Source of the DNA: an uncultured Pseudodesulfovibrio sp.
GTDB taxonomy: Bacteria > Desulfobacterota > Desulfovibrionia > Desulfovibrionales > Desulfovibrionaceae
Direction: 5' to 3'
Length of the DNA: 64,000 nucleotides
Assembly: GCF_963662885.1 (NCBI RefSeq)
Contig: NZ_OY760065.1
Span: forward strand, 627,496-691,495
Shown: positions 8,620-16,527 of the stretch, piece after piece
Layout: each line of letters starts with the position of its first letter
How positions within the stretch are numbered: position 1 is the stretch's first letter
Position numbers and translations under genes: made by a program
Notes under the pieces: generated by a model
What the model was told of the DNA's origin: nothing
Databases searched by the model: none
Seen by the model: the letters and a program-made list of their open reading frames with translations, nothing else

Positions 8620-9690
8620 CTAGACAAACGCCAGATGGTCAGGATCCGCATCCAGGTAGTCGAGCAGCAGCTTGTTCTTTGAGTTGGCCACACAATGGTG
8701 ACCGCAGACCTTGGACGGGTCGATCTTGAAGAATTTGTTCTTGTCGCTCATCCAGAAATCCTTGAAACGCACGTCCTTGAAAGAGCCTATCAGCCCTTCG
8801 TCCAGGTTGTATGCCTTATCCTGGCAGGAGTAAACGTTGCAGTCCGCGCCGATGACCGGCAACACCTGGATGTACGGACACCACGTGTATTGCTTGTCGA
8901 AGCACTCATCCAGCCGATGGTAGGCGTCGAAGACCTCGAAATCCGGCCCGGCCAGTTCACTCATGACCCGCTCGATCTGCTCGCGGGCGGTGTCCCAGAT
9001 GGCCTCGTGGTACGCGTTGTTCTTGGCGCCCTCGTTTTCAAGGATACAGGGGGAAATCTTGACCGAATCTCCGCCGAAGTCGCGGACCCGCTTGGCGGCC
9101 TCGAAGATGTGGCCGACATTTTCCTTGTCCACGATGTAACTGACGCCAAGACGGCAGGGACCGCCGAACTTCTTGAACTCCTCGATGTTCTTGAGGATGT
9201 TGTCGTATTCACCGTGGGGCACGCTACGATAGCGGGTATAGCTCTCGTTGTCCCAGCCGTCCATGGACACCCGGACCCAGGAGCCATGCAGGGCGAACAG
9301 CTCGGCCGCCTCGCCCTTGAGCAGACCACCGTTGGTCAGGGTGGCGAACTTGACCGGGGAATCGACCAGCTTGCGCAGGACTTCCACCAGATGCGGGTAG
9401 AAAAGCGGCTCGCCTCCGCCGGAGAAGGTCACGCCCTTGACGCCCATCTCGATGACGTCGTCGATGATCTCCATCATCTTGTCACGCGGAATGGAGTCCG
9501 AGATGCGCATGTCCTTGCCCAGTTGCAGGGCGTCGGCGCGATAGGCGCAGTAGCGGCAACTGTGGTTGCACCCATTGATGGGCTTGATGCGGATATGCAG
9601 GGGCGGGAGAATCGTCTCCGTATCCCTGGGCAGGGAATCCACTTTGTCCTTGAAGTGGAATATCTTCATCGGGGTGTAGATGTTACCCAC
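8620..9690 (-). CDS. Radical SAM/SPASM protein
   Basis: This 356-aa radical SAM enzyme has CNHSCRYCAYRAD (CxxxCxxC, ~residues 37-44) and the GGGEPLFYPHL glycine-rich SAM-contacting strand. Its C-terminal SPASM-like region is rich in cysteine (CPYIQVLPVIGADCNVYSC, then VCGHHC) and would hold one or two auxiliary Fe-S clusters. The start is GTG at 9690 with AGGAG 7 nt upstream. It lies between the aminotransferase and a methyltransferase. The closest functional idea is a radical-based dehydration, dehydrogenation or epimerisation of a sugar intermediate; that is inference. Confidence 0.87.
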   Translation of the reverse strand: MGNIYTPMKIFHFKDKVDSLPRDTETILPPLHIRIKPINGCNHSCRYCAYRADALQLGKDMRISDSIPRDKMMEIIDDVIEMGVKGVTFSGGGEPLFYPHLVEVLRKLVDSPVKFATLTNGGLLKGEAAELFALHGSWVRVSMDGWDNESYTRYRSVPHGEYDNILKNIEEFKKFGGPCRLGVSYIVDKENVGHIFEAAKRVRDFGGDSVKISPCILENEGAKNNAYHEAIWDTAREQIERVMSELAGPDFEVFDAYHRLDECFDKQYTWCPYIQVLPVIGADCNVYSCQDKAYNLDEGLIGSFKDVRFKDFWMSDKNKFFKIDPSKVCGHHCVANSKNKLLLDYLDADPDHLAFV

Positions 9691-9699
9691 GACAATCTC

Positions 9700-10359
9700 C
9701 TATTCGAAGTAGATGAATTCATAGTCGCCCGTATAGCCGAAATGGTGGTAGAGCCACTCCCACTCGGGCTTACTGAAGAAGGATTCACAGGTCAACGCCC
9801 AGCACTGGAGATTGAACAGTTCCTGCTCGTTACGATAGCTCTCCACGCAGATGAACGCCTGCTTGCCGACACGCTCGATCTCTTTGAGCGCCTTTTCCAG
9901 GTCAAAAATCTCCAGATTGTGCAAGGTGGTGTTGGTAATGACCAGGTCGAACTCGTTGTCCTTGAACGGATACGGATCCTGGGCGCGATGAATGAACAGG
10001 TTGTCCCTGATCTCTTCCTTGGCGTCGGCCAGACCATGCTTGGAGATATCGAAGCCGTTAACATCCATACCGAGCAGGTGCAGTTCGTACAACAGGTACG
10101 CCTTGCCGCAGCCTACGTCGAGGATGCGCGCGCCGGGCTTGAGCCCGTATGCCTCGATCATGGCCTCGGCCACGGGCTTCCAGTATCCGGCCCGGTACGA
10201 GTAGCCCCCGTATCCGTAGCGCCGATCTCCGTCCCAATAGTCGAACTCGTATTCCTTGGCCTTGAGCATGCAGTGGACCTTGTCGTCCACCATGCGCTCG
10301 ATATACTGCCGGGCCGTGCTGGTGTGCTTGGGGGTGATGAAATTCCGCAATATGCCCAT
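9700..10359 (-). CDS. SAM-dependent methyltransferase
   Basis: This 219-aa class I methyltransferase has motif I ARILDVGCGKAYLLYELH, the acidic motif II in NGFDISKHG, and FDLVITNTTLHNL as motif IV. The N-terminal ~65 residues (a charged, Tyr-rich stretch ending GYGGYSYRAGYW) are outside the catalytic core. It is probably a glycan or sugar methyltransferase given the operon. It starts 9 nt upstream of the radical SAM gene, with AGAGGAAG before the ATG at 10359. Confidence 0.82.
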   Translation of the reverse strand: MGILRNFITPKHTSTARQYIERMVDDKVHCMLKAKEYEFDYWDGDRRYGYGGYSYRAGYWKPVAEAMIEAYGLKPGARILDVGCGKAYLLYELHLLGMDVNGFDISKHGLADAKEEIRDNLFIHRAQDPYPFKDNEFDLVITNTTLHNLEIFDLEKALKEIERVGKQAFICVESYRNEQELFNLQCWALTCESFFSKPEWEWLYHHFGYTGDYEFIYFE

Positions 10360-10377
10360 GATGGCTTCCTCTGCTGG

Positions 10378-11997
10378 TTAATCGGTTTCGCTTTGAGCCA
10401 CATCAAGGGCCCGCTTGAGCATGTTCCGGGCCTTGCCGAGTTGGGTCTCGAGAAGTTCTGTGCGACCAACGGCCGCCCCGGCGAACCGGCGGCGGTCGAA
10501 GTCCCGGCGCAGGAACTCGTTGAGCAGGATCATGCACCACTTCAAAGCGAAGAGCGGCTGCAGGGCCAGGACACGCCCTCCGAGGCTCGGGTCGCCCATG
10601 ACTTCGAGGATGCCCGAGGCAAAGGCACGGCGCAGTTCGTCGGGCACGTTCATGCCCGGATGGAGCATGAAATCCGATACGAGCTTGGCCGGATCGTCCC
10701 AGCCAAAGTATTCGAAATCGAGAAAGGCCAGGCCTTCCGGGGTGCGCACGGCGTTATGGAAACCGAAATCCGAAGGACTCAGCGTCCTTTGCGACCGGGG
10801 AATGCCCTGCCCCGGGGTCAGCCCCAGCCCAGCGTAGATGGCCTGCGCGCGGCCGGCCAACTTCTCCAAAGCGGGCTCGAAATCTTCTTTCAGGAACGCG
10901 GCCAGATCGTTTTCCAGGGCCGACGTACGTTCACGCCCTTCCAACCGGTCCAGGCGGTCGCGTATATTCCCCTCGATATCCTCCAGACGGAAGAAGCCTT
11001 CTGCTGCAGGGCGGAATCCCGTGGCCGCAGGTACTGTGGAGAGCCGCTTGAGCGTGGCCATGAACTCCACGCAGGCTCGTATGTCCTGTGACGTGGGCTC
11101 AGGAACCGGTTCCCCTTCAAGAAAAGAATAGACGGCGAATCCGCCTTCACGGTCCACGGCCACCGGCTCGGGCACTGAGGTCACGCCCTGCCCTTGCAAA
11201 AAGGCGAAGGCCGCGAACTCGGCGTCCAGCCGGAACTGATCGTGGTAGTGCTTGAGGGCAAACACCCCATCCTCGGTTTCGATGCGATAGACGCGACTGT
11301 TGCGCCCGCAGCCGACGGGTTCGGCCGCACCAACAGCCGTATCAAGAGCCGCTTCAACACGTCTTTTAAGATCCACGGAGAGCGGACCGCAGCCGAGCCG
11401 CTCAATCATCCGTTCCCACCGGGCGCAGACCTCGCCGGAAAAGGAGTCGGGCGCGGTCCCTATCGGGACGAACAGAACGGGAACGGCCGAGTCGGGGTAG
11501 CCCGGTTCCTCGAAGACCTCGATAAGGTCGTCCACGAACAGATCGCAGCCGAGCTCTCGGATCAGGTTGACCTTCTCCTGCCGGGTCGACGCGAAGTAGA
11601 CACGATCCGACTCGAGGGCGCTGTCTTCGGCGAAGAAGCCATGGCCTTCGAGCCAGCCCATGGCCGCCTCGCGCAGATTGCAGGAGCGCTCCGGATCGCT
11701 GGCGGCAAACTCGGTCTTGTGGCTGACGATGCAGACCTCGACCCCCTGCTCCCTGCAACGGCGGAAGAATTTCAGGGCATCCGGGAACGCGTCGGCCTCG
11801 GCGATACGCGGGCCATAGGCCAGTGCCTGGATGTCGGTCCATGCCTGATGGCCGCCGTCCTGGGTCCACATGGTGTCGCGGACCTCCTTCTTGGACATGC
11901 GCCCGTCGTCGGCAAGAAAGCCGCCCTCGTCCGCCAACCGGCGGAAGAGGGCGTCGTAGGTGATGATGGTGTTGTCGAGGTCGACCCCGATCAGCAT
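10378..11997 (-). CDS. HAD hydrolase-aminoglycoside phosphotransferase-like fusion
   Basis: This 539-aa protein joins two catalytic folds. Residues 1-~190 are a HAD-like phosphatase: motif I DLDNTI at the N-terminus (first Asp nucleophile), VCIVSHKTEF as motif II, and CDLFVDDLIEVFEEPG as motif IV. From ~220 to the end is an APH/choline-kinase-like kinase: a nucleotide loop GCGRNSRVYRI, a Lys in VFALKHY, the catalytic loop SDFGFHN (Asp410) and LDFEYFGWDD (Asp427) as the metal-binding motif. A phosphatase and a kinase in one chain suggest processing of a sugar phosphate. The order in the operon is just downstream of the split transketolase; the start has AAGGAT upstream. Confidence 0.85.
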   Translation of the reverse strand: MLIGVDLDNTIITYDALFRRLADEGGFLADDGRMSKKEVRDTMWTQDGGHQAWTDIQALAYGPRIAEADAFPDALKFFRRCREQGVEVCIVSHKTEFAASDPERSCNLREAAMGWLEGHGFFAEDSALESDRVYFASTRQEKVNLIRELGCDLFVDDLIEVFEEPGYPDSAVPVLFVPIGTAPDSFSGEVCARWERMIERLGCGPLSVDLKRRVEAALDTAVGAAEPVGCGRNSRVYRIETEDGVFALKHYHDQFRLDAEFAAFAFLQGQGVTSVPEPVAVDREGGFAVYSFLEGEPVPEPTSQDIRACVEFMATLKRLSTVPAATGFRPAAEGFFRLEDIEGNIRDRLDRLEGRERTSALENDLAAFLKEDFEPALEKLAGRAQAIYAGLGLTPGQGIPRSQRTLSPSDFGFHNAVRTPEGLAFLDFEYFGWDDPAKLVSDFMLHPGMNVPDELRRAFASGILEVMGDPSLGGRVLALQPLFALKWCMILLNEFLRRDFDRRRFAGAAVGRTELLETQLGKARNMLKRALDVAQSETD

Positions 11998-12000
11998 GGG

Positions 12001-12927
12001 CTATCCTTGGGCCTTGAGCAAATCGGTGACGGTCTCGGCCAGCGGTTCGGGCCAGATGCCGTAGCGCTCCATGATCTCGTTCTGCGTTCCGTAATGGTCC
12101 GGGAACACATCCGGGACGCCGACCCGCTTGAAGGGCCGGAAAAGTCCGGCCTCGAGCATGGTCTCGGCCACGGCGCTCCCGAGGCCGCCGACCACGGTGT
12201 GCTCCTCCACGGAGACAACGGCCTTGGCCTTGCCCATAAGCTCGAGCAGCAGCTCGCTATCCAGCGGCTTGACCGTGGGCAGGTGCAGAATGGTGGCCTT
12301 GACGCCCTGCTTCTCCAACAGTTCGACCGCGCCCTTGCAGATGCGCAGGCCGATACCGGTGGTCACCAGCAGGACATCCGCACCGTCGCCGTACACCTGG
12401 CCCTTGCCGATGACGAACGGCTTGGCGGGATCGGTGACGATGGGGTCATAGCCCTTGGCCAGACGGATATAGATGGGATGCGGCCAGTCCACGGATACGC
12501 GCATGAACCGCTCCATCTCCTCGGCGTCGGCCGGGGCCACGATGGTCATGTTGGGCAGGGCCCGCATCAGGGCGATGTCCTCCACGGCCAGATGGGTGGA
12601 ACCGAGCGGCGCGTAAACCAGCCCGCCGCCGTTGCCGATCAGGCGCACCGGCAGGTCGTGCAGGCACAGGTCCATGGCGATCTGCTCCAGCGCACGCCGG
12701 ACGAAGAAGGTGGCGATGGTGTTGACGTAGGGGGTACGGCCTTCGAGCGCCATGCCGGCAGCCATGCCGACCACGTTCTGCTCGCTGATGCCCTCCACGA
12801 AGAACTGGCCGGGCAGTTCCTCCTTGAAGGCGTCCAGGGTCTTGAACCCGAGGTCGGACCCGATAAAGACGACGTCCTCATTCTCCTTGGCGAGAACGTG
12901 AACCATATCAAGACATTTCTTGCGCAT
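12001..12927 (-). CDS. Transketolase C-terminal subunit
   Basis: This 308-aa protein corresponds to the pyrimidine-binding and C-terminal domains of transketolase. GISEQNVVGMAAGMAL contains the catalytic Glu that activates thiamine diphosphate, and the C-terminal domain begins near residue 190. With the adjacent upstream gene it makes a split, two-subunit transketolase that would move two-carbon ketol units between sugar phosphates. In this operon it could provide sedoheptulose 7-phosphate or a related ketose as a precursor; this is inference. It is separated from its partner gene by 3 nt. Confidence 0.93.
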   Translation of the reverse strand: MRKKCLDMVHVLAKENEDVVFIGSDLGFKTLDAFKEELPGQFFVEGISEQNVVGMAAGMALEGRTPYVNTIATFFVRRALEQIAMDLCLHDLPVRLIGNGGGLVYAPLGSTHLAVEDIALMRALPNMTIVAPADAEEMERFMRVSVDWPHPIYIRLAKGYDPIVTDPAKPFVIGKGQVYGDGADVLLVTTGIGLRICKGAVELLEKQGVKATILHLPTVKPLDSELLLELMGKAKAVVSVEEHTVVGGLGSAVAETMLEAGLFRPFKRVGVPDVFPDHYGTQNEIMERYGIWPEPLAETVTDLLKAQG

Positions 12928-12930
12928 GAG

Positions 12931-13779
12931 TTATCCTTCCAGGCACTGCCGCATGGCGGCGATATCTTCGGCGGGGAGCTTGCTCTTGTGATGCCAGGCC
13001 AGGTTGTTCTCGGCAAAGGCCACGCCCTTGCCCTTGACCGTGTGGCAGATGACCGCCAACGGCTTGCCGGGCTGCGCGGCATCCAGAGCCAAGACCTTGC
13101 CCAACGCGTCCACGTCGTGGCCGTTGACCTCCACGCAATTGAAGCCGAAGGACTCCCACTTGGCGGCGAACGGTTCCAATTCCTGAACCTCGCTGGTCTC
13201 GCCGTAGGACTGATACTTGTTGTAGTCGACCATGGCGACCAGGTTGTCCAGGCCACGCTTTCCGGCGCACATGGCCGCTTCCCAGACCGACCCCTCGTCG
13301 CACTCGCCGTCGCCCATGATGACGAAGACGCGGTTGTCGCGGCCACGCACCTTGGCGTCCAGAGCCATGCCCACGCCCACGGGCAGGCCATGGCCGAGAG
13401 CACCGGTGGAGACCTCGATGCCGGGAATCTTGTTGGCGCTGGGATGGCCACCGAGCAGTCCGTCGCAGGCGCAGAACTCGCACAGGCGCGCTTCGGGGAT
13501 GAAGCCCTTTTCGGCGAGCATGATATACTGGGCCAGACAGCCATGTCCCTTGCTCAGTATGCAACGGTCCCGGTCGGCCCAGGCGGGTTCGTCCGCCCGG
13601 TAGCGCAGTATGTCGTCGTAAAGCACGCGCATGATCTCAATGAGCGACATGGACGAACCGATGTGCCCGCGCTGGGCGCATTCGAGCATGTCCACGACCT
13701 TTCGGCGCAGGTCCATGGACCGCCCATCGAGGGGGGCGGCCATGGCTGCTTCGTGAATCTTCCTGACGTTTTCTTTCAC
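12931..13779 (-). CDS. Transketolase N-terminal subunit
   Basis: This 282-aa protein is the thiamine-diphosphate-binding half of a split transketolase. The signature GDGECDEGSVWEAAM through MVDYNKYQ is the GDG...N motif for Mg2+/ThDP, and ILSKGHGCLAQYI carries the conserved active-site His. The start is GTG at 13779. It is translated just before the C-terminal subunit in an evident two-gene unit. Dedicated transketolase halves inside a polysaccharide operon indicate a special pathway role rather than central metabolism. Confidence 0.93.
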   Translation of the reverse strand: MKENVRKIHEAAMAAPLDGRSMDLRRKVVDMLECAQRGHIGSSMSLIEIMRVLYDDILRYRADEPAWADRDRCILSKGHGCLAQYIMLAEKGFIPEARLCEFCACDGLLGGHPSANKIPGIEVSTGALGHGLPVGVGMALDAKVRGRDNRVFVIMGDGECDEGSVWEAAMCAGKRGLDNLVAMVDYNKYQSYGETSEVQELEPFAAKWESFGFNCVEVNGHDVDALGKVLALDAAQPGKPLAVICHTVKGKGVAFAENNLAWHHKSKLPAEDIAAMRQCLEG

Positions 13780-13788
13780 GTCCGGTAC

Positions 13789-14787
13789 CTATTTGGCCTG
13801 CAGATTCTGCATGCGCTTGATGTTGAAGTATTTGTCGTCGGTCATGGAATCCGGAATCAGACCGGCTTCAAAGGCGGCCTTGAGGTCCATGATGGCGTCC
13901 TCGATGGTGTGCTTGGGCACGAAACCGAGCTCGTTTTTGATCTTGTCGGAGTTGACGTGGTAGGAGCGGTTGTCATCGGTCGGGGTGACCACGATGTCCA
14001 CGTCGGTGCCCAGGGTGGCCTTGACCTTCTCGGCGATCTCCATGACCTTGAAGTTCTCGTAGCCCACGTTGTAAATCTTGTTCTGGATCTTGGCGGTGTC
14101 CTGCTTGAGCATGAACAGGTAGACCTCGACCATGTCCTTGATATGCAGGTTCGGACGCTTCTGCTGGCCGCCGAAGACCGTGATCTTGCCGTTGTTGATG
14201 GCATGGTTGGTCAGGATGTTCACGGTCAGGTCGAGGCGCAGGCGCGGGGCGTAGCCGCAGACCGTGGACGGACGGATGGTGGTCACGGTGAACTCGTCGC
14301 TGGCAGCCTTGTTCAGGTAGTCCTCGCACATGGCCTTGTACTTGGAGTAGTCGGTCAGCGGCTCCAGGGGCAGATCCTCGGTGACCTCGGGATCATCCTT
14401 GATGCCGTAGACAGAAGAGCTGGAAGCGTAGATGAACCGCTTCACGCCGGATTCCTTGGCGATGTCCACCAGGGGCAGGAAGGCGTCGTAGTTGATGGTC
14501 TTGGCCAGGTTCGGGTCCAGGTCGTAGGACGGATCGTTGGAGATGCAGGCCAGATGGATGACCGCGTCGGAACCGGGGATGGTTTCCTTGAGCAGGTCGG
14601 CATCACGCAGGTCGCCCTTGATCATGGTCAGGTTCGACTTGTCCTCGACTCCGTCGAAAACGTCCTCGCCGTACCAGTAGATATCGTGCGCCCGGACCTT
14701 GTACCCTTCCTTAAGCAGGGCCGGAATCAGCAGCGAGCCGACATAGCCGCCGGCGCCGGTTACAAATATGGTCTTGATATCAGACAT
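13789..14787 (-). CDS. NAD-dependent sugar-nucleotide epimerase/dehydratase
   Basis: This protein (332 aa from the chosen start) is an extended SDR enzyme acting on nucleotide sugars. It has the Rossmann motif TGAGGYVGSLL at the N-terminus, the substrate serine cluster FIYASSSSVYG, and the YxxxK catalytic pair in YSKYK. The open frame includes five more codons, but the ATG at 14787 is preceded by GGGAGAAAAGAAC and is the better start. It is likely a 4-epimerase, dehydratase or oxidoreductase for the product of the operon; the exact reaction is not readable from motifs. Confidence 0.9.
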   Translation of the reverse strand: MSDIKTIFVTGAGGYVGSLLIPALLKEGYKVRAHDIYWYGEDVFDGVEDKSNLTMIKGDLRDADLLKETIPGSDAVIHLACISNDPSYDLDPNLAKTINYDAFLPLVDIAKESGVKRFIYASSSSVYGIKDDPEVTEDLPLEPLTDYSKYKAMCEDYLNKAASDEFTVTTIRPSTVCGYAPRLRLDLTVNILTNHAINNGKITVFGGQQKRPNLHIKDMVEVYLFMLKQDTAKIQNKIYNVGYENFKVMEIAEKVKATLGTDVDIVVTPTDDNRSYHVNSDKIKNELGFVPKHTIEDAIMDLKAAFEAGLIPDSMTDDKYFNIKRMQNLQAK

Positions 14788-14983
14788 GTTCTTTTCTCCC
14801 ATGAGGTGATTCTATTTAAGCGCCGGGTCGGCGCATGACGTTGCTGATGCCTATTGATGCCGCAAAAGCCGATTTCGCTCCTGCAGCGGAAATATCGTTC
14901 ACCATGGCCTAATGCATTGCCGCGTTTACGGCAAGTTTCTCACCCAGCTTTCGTGCTGTCACCGCTTCGAGGCCGAACCGCCG

Positions 14984-15547
14984 TTAACGCTTGCAAAAGA
15001 GGTCGATCAGATGGTGCAACACGGCCCCATGCCCGGATTCGGCCATTCCGTAGGTTGCGGCGGGCAGGTAAAAGTTGAGATCGCCCAGGGCGCGCATGCG
15101 GTTGTCGGGAGACATGGCCGTCACGGTCACTGTCTTGCCGGAAAGCGCGGAGGCTTTTTCCACGGCGGCCACGGCGTTGGGGGAGTTGCCCGAGCTGCTG
15201 ATGGCGATGAGCACCTCGCCCTCTACCATGCGCTGGCCCAGAGGGTAGGCAAAGGTCTGGTCGTAACCGAGGTCATTGCCCGTGGCGGTGACCAGCGAGC
15301 AGTCGGTAAAGACCTCGGTGGGGACCTCGGCGTTCTTGGCAAGATCGGTGGAGAAATGGCTGGCCATGGAGGCGCTGGCCCCATTGCCCACAAAGTAGAT
15401 GCGCCGCCTGTCCTCGCGGCAGGCGATGATCCAGTCGCGCAGCAGGGCATACCCGGCGTCCACGTCGAGGACAGCGCCCGAACCGTCGGTAACTACCAAT
15501 TGTTCCAGCGCTTCCGTCAGTTCCCGTAGGGATGTCGTCCAACCCAT
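14984..15547 (-). CDS. SIS-domain phosphoheptose isomerase-like protein
   Basis: This 187-aa SIS protein resembles GmhA, which isomerises sedoheptulose 7-phosphate to heptose 7-phosphate. It shows FVGNGASASMASHFSTDLAKN and ISSSGNSPNAVAAVEKA, the two phosphate-binding segments. The frame extends upstream, but the ATG at 15547 avoids overlap with the preceding gene and fits family length. GmhA requires conserved His/Glu/Asp residues that I cannot fully verify here. Together with transketolase and the cytidylyltransferase-kinase it suggests a heptose-type pathway. About 196 bp separate it from the next gene (14788-14983); nothing else recognisable lies there. Confidence 0.85.
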   Translation of the reverse strand: MGWTTSLRELTEALEQLVVTDGSGAVLDVDAGYALLRDWIIACREDRRRIYFVGNGASASMASHFSTDLAKNAEVPTEVFTDCSLVTATGNDLGYDQTFAYPLGQRMVEGEVLIAISSSGNSPNAVAAVEKASALSGKTVTVTAMSPDNRMRALGDLNFYLPAATYGMAESGHGAVLHHLIDLFCKR

Positions 15548-15561
15548 GCGTATTTTCCCGG

Positions 15562-16527
15562 TCAGCCTTGGGTTACGGCGGTCCACAACTGTGGGACCGT
15601 CTGTGCGTGTGATGCCCGTACATAGAAGCTTTCCCCACCATCGTCAACGGTGCGCACGAGCATGGTCTTCCAGGGCCGGAAGTAATAGTCCGCGCTCCCC
15701 CTGGGGGCTTCGGCCGAGACATCCTCGGGCAGATCGCGAAGATCACAGACCAGAGAGGTGAACCGCTTTATTTCGCGTCCTTCCTGAGAGGCCACGTTGC
15801 GGACCATGGAAAGCGCCTTGAGGTAGACCTCCGGAGCCATGATGGCGCTGCCGAAGTTCATGACCACTCCGCCCTCGATGTTTTCGAGAACCGAGGTGTA
15901 GTAGAGGAAATCCGTGTAGGAAGCCTTGCCCCAGGCCGCCCCGTCGCAGTTGGGGTGTTCGTGGATGATGTCCGAACCGATGCCCACATGAACCGTGAAC
16001 GGGATGCCCAGGCGATAGGCCGTGGCGAACAGGCTGGTTTCCTTGTGAGGGAAATATCCTTCGTGGATGGCTTTGCCGATGGCCTCGCCCGCGCCCATGT
16101 CCTGCTTGACGCCCTGGCTGATGATCTCGTTGAGCCGGCCGGTTTCCTGCCACAAACCGAACTGTCCGTTGCGGATATACTTGGCCACGCTCTCCGTGGT
16201 CTGGCCGATGAGTGCGAATTCGAAATCATGAATGGCGCAGGCACCGTTGCCCGCCAGGCAGGAGATGTATCCCTGCTCCATGAGGTCGATGATGAATCGC
16301 TGTACCCCGGCGCGAATGACGTGGGCACCCATCATAAGGATAACGGACGCACCGCTCTCCCTGGCCTGACGAATGCGTTCGGCGACGGCCGCGAGCTTGG
16401 CGTCCACATCATCTTCCGGAGCGAGATCCCTGAGCACATCGAGAGTGAGATCGTGCTGCCGCTGTTCCAGAGGCAGGACCTTGAGCCGGGATCGATCGAA
16501 TTTGCGAGCCATGCTGCTGCGCCCCAT
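15562..16527 (-). CDS. Deoxyhypusine-synthase-like protein
   Basis: This 321-aa protein resembles bacterial members of the deoxyhypusine synthase fold. The pattern SCLAGNGACAIHDFEFALIGQTTESVAKYI and the GGVVMNFGSAIMAPEVYLKALS region match what I recall for these proteins. True deoxyhypusine synthase uses NAD+ and spermidine to modify eIF5A, which bacteria lack; bacterial homologs often make polyamines or have no known role. Its place between a cytidylyltransferase-kinase and an SIS isomerase in a glycan operon implies a different substrate. It overlaps the upstream gene's TAA stop by TAATG, so translation is probably coupled; an in-frame ATG at 16512 is an alternative start. Confidence 0.6.
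   Translation of the reverse strand: MGRSSMARKFDRSRLKVLPLEQRQHDLTLDVLRDLAPEDDVDAKLAAVAERIRQARESGASVILMMGAHVIRAGVQRFIIDLMEQGYISCLAGNGACAIHDFEFALIGQTTESVAKYIRNGQFGLWQETGRLNEIISQGVKQDMGAGEAIGKAIHEGYFPHKETSLFATAYRLGIPFTVHVGIGSDIIHEHPNCDGAAWGKASYTDFLYYTSVLENIEGGVVMNFGSAIMAPEVYLKALSMVRNVASQEGREIKRFTSLVCDLRDLPEDVSAEAPRGSADYYFRPWKTMLVRTVDDGGESFYVRASHAQTVPQLWTAVTQG

Noticed and set aside
11194..14838. Very long forward-strand open frame (over 1200 codons) across the transketolase and epimerase genes
   Set aside because: It is antisense to five well-supported genes and has low-complexity His/Gly/Val-rich composition typical of a high-GC shadow frame.
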